From Chryseobacterium vaccae (GTDB lineage Bacteria; Bacteroidota; Bacteroidia; Flavobacteriales; Weeksellaceae), in assembly GCF_009602705.1 (NCBI RefSeq), contig NZ_VSWH01000001.1, forward strand, positions 930,001 through 994,000: a stretch of DNA of 64,000 nucleotides. Reading direction: 5' to 3'. The position numbers and the translations under genes were made by a program. Under the pieces are notes generated by a model, which saw only the letters and a program-made list of their open reading frames with translations, ran no database searches and had not been told where the DNA came from. This document shows, piece after piece, positions 58,430 through 64,000 of the stretch; position 1 is the stretch's first letter, and each line of letters begins with the position of its first letter.

Positions 58430-59797
58430 TTATTTTAAAACATTCAGAATTTTCTGCAGTTCTGCGCTTCCGCTTCCCTGATAATTATTAATAATGATTG
58501 AAAATACATATTTTTTGCCGTCTTTGGCCGTATGATAACCTGCAAAAGACTTGGTATCTCTCATGGTTCCGCTTTTCATTTTCATTCCGTTATCCTGTAC
58601 CGGAAAGCCATCATAATAAGCGTCAAACCAGGATTGTTTCTTCGCGTATAAAAGAGCCTGTACTTCGGCTTTGGCAGCGACATAATTCTGAGGAGAAAGT
58701 CCGCTTCCATCCGCAAAATTAATCATATTCGGATTGATTCCTTTTGATTTCCAGAACTCCTTCAGATAAGCAACTCCGCTTTTAAAGCTTGAATTTCCTT
58801 TTTTCTCTTTCCCCAGAGTTTTAATGAGTGTTTCCCCATAAAGATTCACACTTTTTCGTAAAAACCAATAGACAATTTTATCCAAAGTCGGAGACTGGTA
58901 AGTAAGGATTGTCTTTTTAGAAGGCTCTATACTTTTTCCTTCCAGTTCAAGCTGTGAAGAGGTTATTACTTTTCCTGAAAGATCTATCCCTGCCTCCTTT
59001 AGCCATTGTCTGGCTTCTGCTCCCAGCTGTAAAGGCGGATTGGGCACAGAACCTGAAACCGTAACGGTTTTTCCAGCCGGCAAAGTTCCGTTTATTAATG
59101 CAACATCAGAATGTGGAGCGGTAAAGATGAGGCTTTGATCAGAGTTTCCTCCTGCTTTAAGGTCATTCAGCCACTTCACATTTTCCAAAGGATAGGAAAA
59201 CCCTTTAAACTCTGTTCCGTTGATATTGATATCAAATTGGTTTTCACGCCAGTTAACTCCCCAAACTCCGGCTCCGTAATAATTCCCGAGGTCATCCCAG
59301 GGCCAGCCTCCCGGAATCGTCTGATGGTCAAAATAAGAATCATCAATCACCAGATCACCGGATATTTTTGTGATTCCGGAGCTTTTAACGGCTTCAATGA
59401 ATTTCTTTTTAAATGCTTCAGGTTTATAGGCCTCATAACGCCAGCTGCCCAGCGTAGGATCTCCGTTTGAACTGATGAAAAGATTGCCGTTCAGTGTACC
59501 TCCCGACAAATTTCCGGAATACCCGGCTGTTGTTTTAAAGGTATAATCCCTGCCTAGTGTTTCAAGGGCTGCTCCCGCTGTAAATATTTTTTGTGTTGAA
59601 GCTGTAGAAAGTCCTTTATTTCCCTGGTATTCATAAATCAGGTTACCATTTTCATCGGAAACATACAATGACAGGCCAGATGAAACGGCACCTGAAGAAT
59701 CCATAAGATCTTTAGTCGCTTTGTCCAGTTTCTGAGATATATTCTGGGCAAAGAACAGCTGTGTTGAAAGCGTAAAAGCCGCAATCGTTCTTTTCAT
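58430..59797 (-). CDS. dacB: PBP4-type D-alanyl-D-alanine carboxypeptidase/endopeptidase
   Basis: This 455-residue secreted penicillin-binding protein trims and cleaves peptidoglycan peptides in the periplasm. A signal peptide (about 1-18) precedes the catalytic domain. The SxxK motif STQK is at 67-70 (S67, K70), the SxN motif in DGSGLSPQNYV, and the KTG-like motif KSGTM in MKMKSGTMRDTKSFAGY. A large insertion after the first motif places it in the low-molecular-mass class C (PBP4/DacB). It is followed by the histidine kinase gene 7 bp away. Confidence 0.95.
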   Translation of the reverse strand: MKRTIAAFTLSTQLFFAQNISQKLDKATKDLMDSSGAVSSGLSLYVSDENGNLIYEYQGNKGLSTASTQKIFTAGAALETLGRDYTFKTTAGYSGNLSGGTLNGNLFISSNGDPTLGSWRYEAYKPEAFKKKFIEAVKSSGITKISGDLVIDDSYFDHQTIPGGWPWDDLGNYYGAGVWGVNWRENQFDININGTEFKGFSYPLENVKWLNDLKAGGNSDQSLIFTAPHSDVALINGTLPAGKTVTVSGSVPNPPLQLGAEARQWLKEAGIDLSGKVITSSQLELEGKSIEPSKKTILTYQSPTLDKIVYWFLRKSVNLYGETLIKTLGKEKKGNSSFKSGVAYLKEFWKSKGINPNMINFADGSGLSPQNYVAAKAEVQALLYAKKQSWFDAYYDGFPVQDNGMKMKSGTMRDTKSFAGYHTAKDGKKYVFSIIINNYQGSGSAELQKILNVLK

Positions 59798-59880
59798 TCT
59801 GTGGTTGTTTATTCAAATATAATTAAAAAAAATCCCTTTTTAAACCATGGAAATTCAACGAAGTATAGAGAATACTCTCC

Positions 59881-60573
59881 TTACACAGCACTTCCTGCTT
59901 CTATTTCGTAGGGTTCTTTGTCTTTTTCAAAAATTCTTGTCAGTTCACTTCCTTCCACAGTGATCCTCTCATTAATCTTTCTGATCCAGTTTCCTTCTCT
60001 TAGGCCTACGACTTTGATGTCATTCTGAGTCAGAAATTCTTTAATACGGGTTTCTCTGGTTTCTCCATTATGTTTAAGATCAGGATTCGGGTCAAGATAA
60101 TGCGGATTGATATTGAAAGGAACCAGCCCCATACAGTCAAAACTTGGTGGATAAACAATCGGCATATCATTCGTGGTTTTCATATTCTGCCCTCCGATGT
60201 TGCTTCCCGCACTACAGCCTAAATACGCTTTCCCTTTTTCTACATTTTCCTTTAAAACGGACATCAATCCTTCTTCATGTAATGTTTTAACCAGCAAAAA
60301 AGTATTTCCTCCGCCTGTAAAATATCCTTGAGCATGATGTAAAGCTTCTGCCTTATCCTCAAATTCATGCAGTCCTCTCACCTTAATATGAATGGTTTCA
60401 AAAAAAGATTGTGCTTTTGCGGTATACTCATCATGAGAAATCCCACCGGGTCTTGCAAAAGGGACAAACACAATTTCGTCCACTCCTTTATATAACTGAA
60501 TTAATTCTTCTCTTAAGTATTCCAGGTATTCTCCACCGAAAATGGTAGATGTTGAGGCTAATATGATGTTCAT
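59881..60573 (-). CDS. pepE: dipeptidase E (peptidase S51)
   Basis: This 230-residue serine peptidase cleaves Asp-X dipeptides in the cytoplasm. The catalytic Ser is in LGCSAGSNIGGQN (about residues 117-129), the Asp and His in the usual class S51 places; FTGGGNTFLLVKTL and GLREGNWI are other conserved stretches. Length is standard. It stands alone between two AT-rich gaps. Confidence 0.93.
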   Translation of the reverse strand: MNIILASTSTIFGGEYLEYLREELIQLYKGVDEIVFVPFARPGGISHDEYTAKAQSFFETIHIKVRGLHEFEDKAEALHHAQGYFTGGGNTFLLVKTLHEEGLMSVLKENVEKGKAYLGCSAGSNIGGQNMKTTNDMPIVYPPSFDCMGLVPFNINPHYLDPNPDLKHNGETRETRIKEFLTQNDIKVVGLREGNWIRKINERITVEGSELTRIFEKDKEPYEIEAGSAV

Positions 60574-60765
60574 ACAAGAAAATTATATTGATTAAAAAAT
60601 AGTTGAATTACAAAGATAGACCCCAGACTTCAACGAATCAAAAATTAAATTAAAAAAAACAGCAATCCCGTTAATATTTTCTAAAAAAACTTAAAGCTTC
60701 TAAAATCTGAGTTTTTATGGAATTATTATTGAACTTCAACCTTTAGAATTTTTAAATATAAGATT

Positions 60766-61323
60766 ATGAAAATGGTTAAAGTTAATATTAAAAATCTATT
60801 TTTAGGTTTGATACTTGCGGGAAGCGCAAGTCTTGTACATGCTCAAACTACGCAGGCGGATAAAACCAACACCCCCGCTGCAGCCACCACAGCTCAATCA
60901 AATAATCCTGTTATTGAAGGGCTTAAAAAGCAAGTTGAGGCCAATCCAAAAGATGCAGAAACACTGGCAAAACTGGCTAATGCTTACCAGGAAGCGTCCG
61001 ACTGGACCAATGCTGTTGATACGTGGAAAAAAATATCCGCTTTATTACCGGATTGGGCTCCATCCTATTACAGTCAGGCCTATGCTTATCAATCTGCAAA
61101 AGATGATGTAAATGCAAAGCTGGCTTATGAAAAATATATTGCAACGGTAAAGCCTGAGGAAGTAGAGCAAAATAAAAAGAATCTGGCATATGCCTATTTC
61201 TATATTGCCTTTGCGGAACAGAAAAGTGATCCCAATAAAGCAAAAGAACATATTGCTAAATCCATACAATATGATCCTACAAACCAGGATGCTGTAAAGC
61301 TCAGCCAGGCTTTAAATTCATAA
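60766..61323 (+). CDS. secreted tetratricopeptide-repeat protein
   Basis: This 185-residue protein has a signal peptide (about residues 1-26, ending SASLVHAQ). A Thr/Ala-rich linker (about 27-45) is followed by three TPR-like helix pairs (about 50-175: PKDAETLAKLANAYQEASDW, WAPSYYSQAYAYQSAKDD, LAYAYFYIAFAEQKSDPNKA). TPRs bind protein partners in the periplasm. No further domain is seen. A hairpin terminator follows at 61343-61382. Confidence 0.88.
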   Translation: MKMVKVNIKNLFLGLILAGSASLVHAQTTQADKTNTPAAATTAQSNNPVIEGLKKQVEANPKDAETLAKLANAYQEASDWTNAVDTWKKISALLPDWAPSYYSQAYAYQSAKDDVNAKLAYEKYIATVKPEEVEQNKKNLAYAYFYIAFAEQKSDPNKAKEHIAKSIQYDPTNQDAVKLSQALNS

Positions 61324-61342
61324 AAAAAATCCACAATATTAA

Positions 61343-61382
61343 AATGCCCTTAAAAGTCAGATACTTTTAGGGGTATTTTTTT
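61343..61382 (+). terminator. rho-independent terminator
   Basis: ATGCCCTTAAAAGT pairs with ACTTTTAGGGGTAT around CAGAT, followed by a run of T. Confidence 0.9.
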
Positions 61383-61407
61383 GGATAGATAAAATTCAGT
61401 ACTGCTT

Positions 61408-61908
61408 TTAATCCTTCCTTTCTTCAATCTTTTTTCCGAAAAAGTCTGTTTCGCCGTGTAAATGTCTGATAATTTTTTCAATATTCCGTTGAATGCTGGC
61501 TTCAGTTTTCAGATTATTGATATAGCGGATCAGCTCATGCCTTCTGGAAGGAATTAAATTTTCAAAATTTTTAACCGCAACAGAACTTGCCTGTATTGCT
61601 TCTTCTAATTGAGGATGAATGGAAATACTTCTGTTTCTATCATCATATTCTACCCAAACTTCAATAGTTTCTCCAATCCTTTTGGGAGAATTTTTCAACA
61701 TGGTAAGGTTCACATACAGCCTCCATTCACCCAGGTATTTCATCAGATTCTGCTGAAATTCTATTCCATTTACCGTCCCTTTTACCGGAATAGGACTTTT
61801 ATCCTTTCCGGAGGCTTCAAATATTTTATTTAAAACATCTTCAGGAAGGAAAACAAACGGATTGATCCCGATAATTTCCAGTTGGGTAGTAAAGCTGCTC
61901 TTTTTCAT
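61408..61908 (-). CDS. DUF1905-domain protein (YdeI-like)
   Basis: I use the ATG at 61908 (166 residues) because the longer frame starts with TTG inside the promoter -7 box. An N-terminal DUF1905 domain (about 1-85, PIPVKGTVNGIEFQQNLM and GEWRLYVNLTML) is followed by a C-terminal YdeI/OmpD-associated helical part (about 105-160, SSVAVKNFENLIPSRRHELI). Related proteins have been linked to bacteriocin resistance or outer membrane protein assembly; the role here is unknown. It stands alone next to dispersed repeat copy 3. Confidence 0.9.
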   Translation of the reverse strand: MKKSSFTTQLEIIGINPFVFLPEDVLNKIFEASGKDKSPIPVKGTVNGIEFQQNLMKYLGEWRLYVNLTMLKNSPKRIGETIEVWVEYDDRNRSISIHPQLEEAIQASSVAVKNFENLIPSRRHELIRYINNLKTEASIQRNIEKIIRHLHGETDFFGKKIEERKD

Positions 61909-61914
61909 GATGAA

Positions 61915-61922
61915 CAAATGTA
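61915..61922 (-). promoter_or_regulatory. -7 promoter box of the DUF1905 gene
   Basis: On the minus strand TACATTTG matches TAnnTTTG, 6 bp before the ATG at 61908. Confidence 0.45.
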
Positions 61923-61951
61923 CAGTTAAATTTTATTTTAAAGGATGCAAG

Positions 61952-62095
61952 ATACTTTAGTTATAGATATTGAAAGACATTGTAAATTAAATAAAAAAGA
62001 TAAACACTTGTTATGGGTGCCCTTCATAACTTCCCTCTTCCAGCTCCCAGCTTCAAACCTCTATAATTCGAACTGAGGTTAATTCAAATAGTATG
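61952..62095 (+). repeat. dispersed ~150-bp intergenic repeat, copy 3
   Basis: It is the best-preserved copy: TTAGTTATAGATATTGAAAG, CATTGTAAATTAAATAAAAA, GATAAACACTTGTTAT, CATAACTTCCCTCTTCCAGC, CAGCTTCAAACCT and ACTGAGGTTAATT occur in order, matching copies 1 (inverted) and 2. It lies between the divergent DUF1905 and transaldolase genes. Confidence 0.8.
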
Positions 62096-62144
62096 CTTAT
62101 TACAATCAATCTCAATTAAAATTTTACACTCACAAAGGAATCCT

Positions 62145-62152
62145 TATCTTTG
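62145..62152 (+). promoter_or_regulatory. -7 promoter box of the transaldolase gene
   Basis: TATCTTTG matches TAnnTTTG and lies 24 bp before the ATG at 62177. The longer frame starts inside it. Confidence 0.55.
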
Positions 62153-62176
62153 CAGCAAATAAATCGATCAAACAAA

Positions 62177-62830
62177 ATGAAATTTTTTATTGACACAGCC
62201 AATTTAGAGCAGATCAAAGAAGCAAGAGACCTTGGAATTTTAGATGGTGTTACCACGAACCCTTCCCTAATGGCAAAAGAAGGAATCCAGGGATCTGAAG
62301 CGATCAAGAATCATTATAAAGCGATCTGCGAACTTGTAGACGGTGATATTTCTGCTGAAGTACTTTCTACTACTTACGAAGAAATGATCAAAGAAGGTGA
62401 GGAATTAGCGGCTATCCATGAAAATATCGTGGTAAAGATCCCGATGATCAAAGACGGTATTAAAGCATTGAAATATTTCTCTGATAAAGGGATCAAAACG
62501 AACTGTACGTTAATCTTCTCTGCGGGGCAGGCTCTTTTAGCGGCTAAAGCAGGGGCAACTTATGTTTCTCCTTTCCTTGGAAGATTAGATGATATTTCTA
62601 CTGACGGTCTTAACCTTATTCAGGAAATCAGACTGATCTTTGATAACTATATGTATGAAACGGAGATCCTTGCGGCTTCTATCCGTCACTCTATGCACAT
62701 CATAGACTGTGCTAAGATTGGTGCTGATGTAATCACCTCTCCGCTTCCTCCAATCTTGAGCTTATTGAAACACCCATTAACAGACAGCGGACTGGCTCAG
62801 TTCATTGCTGATTCTCAGAAATTAGCTTAA
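62177..62830 (+). CDS. transaldolase, short (FSA/TalC-like) type
   Basis: With the ATG at 62177 the enzyme has 217 residues, the usual size of the compact transaldolase group. It transfers dihydroxyacetone units in the pentose phosphate pathway. Sequence [31 protein letters not shown], the Schiff-base lysine in [16 protein letters not shown] and [13 protein letters not shown] are visible. The C-terminus differs from that of E. coli FSA, so true transaldolase activity is likely. A bidirectional terminator follows. Confidence 0.96.
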   Translation: MKFFIDTANLEQIKEARDLGILDGVTTNPSLMAKEGIQGSEAIKNHYKAICELVDGDISAEVLSTTYEEMIKEGEELAAIHENIVVKIPMIKDGIKALKYFSDKGIKTNCTLIFSAGQALLAAKAGATYVSPFLGRLDDISTDGLNLIQEIRLIFDNYMYETEILAASIRHSMHIIDCAKIGADVITSPLPPILSLLKHPLTDSGLAQFIADSQKLA

Positions 62831-62851
62831 TACTGAATGTTATTCAGATAT

Positions 62852-62886
62852 AAAACTCCCGAAATCGTTGATTCCGGGAGTTTGTT
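62852..62886. terminator. bidirectional terminator between transaldolase and GLPGLI genes
   Basis: AAACTCCCGGAAT-like arms (AAACTCCCGAAAT with ATTCCGGGAGTTT) pair around CGTTG, with A and T tracts at the sides. Confidence 0.9.
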
Positions 62887-62887
62887 T

Positions 62888-63754
62888 TTATTTCAACAGA
62901 TCAATTTCGAGGATATTGTTCTGCCTTTTTAAATTATCTTTTATTCTTTTTTCCTGATCCCGTCTGACTTTTTCAGGATCTATAATTTTTCCTGTACTGT
63001 CTCTTACTTCCGTAATCACACCATCACCCATCATTTTTCTATGCCCTTTCATTGGATCATTCAGGAAATCTTTAAAAGCCTTTTTATATTTATTTTCATT
63101 TACTATAATCAAAGGATCATAACGTTCTTTGTCTTTGACACTTTGCCATTCATATCCTGCAGGAAGCTTTTTAGCCCCTTTTAGCTCAAATGAATGGGAA
63201 TTTGAAGCATCTTCAAGCTTCACAATCAATCCGGGCAAACCATGAAATTTATACGGGCCGTCCTGAATGGGCAGGTCTGTTGTAAACCATGCCGTCCATT
63301 TTCTTCCGGCAAATTCACAGGTTGCTTTCTGTGTGGAAAATTCCCCTATTTTGGCTTTATTAGGAAGAATTTTCCAGTTCTGCGTTCTCCCGTCCTGAAC
63401 CTGGTATTCATCAGTTGCTAAAATGGTGTAGTAGTTAACGGAATAATCGGGATATGATTTTTCAATACTGTATCTCACTTTTCCTTTGAATTTCATTCCT
63501 GTAAGCTGAAGATCTGTTGTTCCGCTTTTTATCTGCTTTTCAAAATTGGCATTCATAATGGAATCAGACTCAAAATAATCTTTGCTGTAAAATTTTGATC
63601 CTTTGGGAGAAATATCCAAAAACATCATTTCTGCCTCCTGCTTATCTTTAGCGGTAGAATCAATGATAAACTTATACTCATAGGTAAAACGCTGGCTCTG
63701 CCCGTAAAAGAATAGCCCTGATAAGAGACAGAACAAAAAAATACTCTTTTTCAT
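62888..63754 (-). CDS. GLPGLI-family secreted protein
   Basis: This 288-residue protein has a signal peptide (MKKSIFLFCLLSGLFFYGQ). The family name motif is present in YKFHGLPGLIVKLED (about residues 167-181). GLPGLI proteins occur in large numbers in Bacteroidetes and are thought to work at the cell envelope, sometimes with TonB-dependent transport; no activity is proven. The C-terminal part is basic and helical (RRDQEKRIKDNLKRQN). It is followed by the sugar O-acetyltransferase on the same strand. Confidence 0.93.
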   Translation of the reverse strand: MKKSIFLFCLLSGLFFYGQSQRFTYEYKFIIDSTAKDKQEAEMMFLDISPKGSKFYSKDYFESDSIMNANFEKQIKSGTTDLQLTGMKFKGKVRYSIEKSYPDYSVNYYTILATDEYQVQDGRTQNWKILPNKAKIGEFSTQKATCEFAGRKWTAWFTTDLPIQDGPYKFHGLPGLIVKLEDASNSHSFELKGAKKLPAGYEWQSVKDKERYDPLIIVNENKYKKAFKDFLNDPMKGHRKMMGDGVITEVRDSTGKIIDPEKVRRDQEKRIKDNLKRQNNILEIDLLK

Positions 63755-63766
63755 ATTTATGATTTT

Positions 63767-64000
63767 TTAAAATGTGTTGTTTTCTTCAATATTCTTTATA
63801 ACCCTGCACGGATTTCCCACTGCTACAACATGGTGAGGAATATCTTTAGTTATTACACTTCCGGCTCCTATCACAGCATTATTTCCGATAGATACTCCCG
63901 GCAATACCACGACATTTCCACCCAGCCACACATTATTCCCTACAGTAATGGGATGGGCGTACTCCAGACCTTTATTTCTCTGTTCAGCATCTAACGGATG
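63767..64000 (-). CDS. sugar O-acetyltransferase (maltose/galactoside type), 3' part
   Basis: The minus strand carries the last 77 codons of a left-handed beta-helix acetyltransferase. Hexapeptide repeats are visible (GNNVWLGGNVVVLPGVSIG, NNAVIGAGSVITKDIP) followed by HHVVAVGNPCRVIKNI, the usual C-terminus of maltose or galactoside O-acetyltransferases. The start and catalytic residues lie outside the window. It ends 13 bp before the GLPGLI start on the same strand, so the two may form an operon. Confidence 0.9.
   Translation of the reverse strand, partial: HPLDAEQRNKGLEYAHPITVGNNVWLGGNVVVLPGVSIGNNAVIGAGSVITKDIPHHVVAVGNPCRVIKNIEENNTF

Overview
The window looks like chromosome of a Flavobacteriia member, most likely Chryseobacterium or a close relative. 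The reasons are the low G+C content, promoters of the Bacteroidota type (TAnnTTTG about 10-40 nt before starts), and typical lineage proteins: a GLPGLI protein, a DUF4476 protein, M1 and M61 peptidases, a grasp-with-spasm peptide-maturation cluster and a PBP4-type carboxypeptidase. I saw no rRNA, tRNA or CRISPR array. Assignments rest on motifs read by eye, not on database searches.

Layout. 1-8859 is a lineage-specific paralog field: three genes and one decayed copy of a PH-like/SHOCT family (two with an N-terminal four-cysteine ribbon), two related secreted leucine-rich-repeat proteins, a GNAT acetyltransferase, a methyltransferase and an amidinohydrolase. 8869-16700 is mostly housekeeping: hisS, an HRDC protein, ssb, an arginase-family enzyme behind a perfect palindromic operator, an HPP membrane protein, a Zn-ribbon protein, an epimerase, a NUDIX hydrolase, and DUF2750 and DUF2306 proteins. 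16727-22629 holds a WG/Sel1 repeat protein, secreted proteins of unknown role, a retropepsin-like protease and an Lrp regulator. 22796-25489 is a cobalamin riboswitch followed by metE. 25490-29640 is an AT-rich accessory pocket: a DUF3578(MrcB_N)-HNH nuclease, a J-KTSC protein and a DUF4393 (Abi-alpha) gene split by an intact 1204-bp IS481-type element with a 7-bp target duplication. 29689-36085 is an RND efflux operon (pump, adaptor, TolC) behind a TetR gene with repeated palindromic operators. 36415-49524 has cvfB-like, DUF4476, lpdA, a three-gene surface-glycan operon (deacetylase, formyltransferase, glycosyltransferase), recQ, an arabinose-5-phosphate isomerase, a Crp/Fnr regulator, a DJ-1/PfpI protein and tatC. 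49662-53297 is the grasp-with-spasm RiPP cluster. 53523-64000 holds peptidases, a histidine kinase, a PBP4-type carboxypeptidase, pepE, a TPR protein, a DUF1905 protein, a transaldolase, a GLPGLI protein and the end of a sugar O-acetyltransferase gene.

The most distinctive system is 49662-53297. Two 79-residue precursors share a near-identical 25-residue leader ending in GG and have diverged cores. They precede an ATP-grasp ligase, an unrecognised 78-residue protein and a SPASM-only protein that lacks the radical-SAM CxxxCxxC motif. A strong hairpin lies between the precursors and the enzymes. A Crp/Fnr-type regulator sits upstream, and no transporter or protease gene is adjacent. Other structure outside genes: a roughly 150-bp dispersed repeat in three intergenic copies, two copies of an element built on GGGCTnnAGCCC plus TATTGAATAA, a tandem heptanucleotide array that begins inside the tatC stop codon, and a shared CGTTTGyAAACGGATAAT motif near the arginase-family gene.
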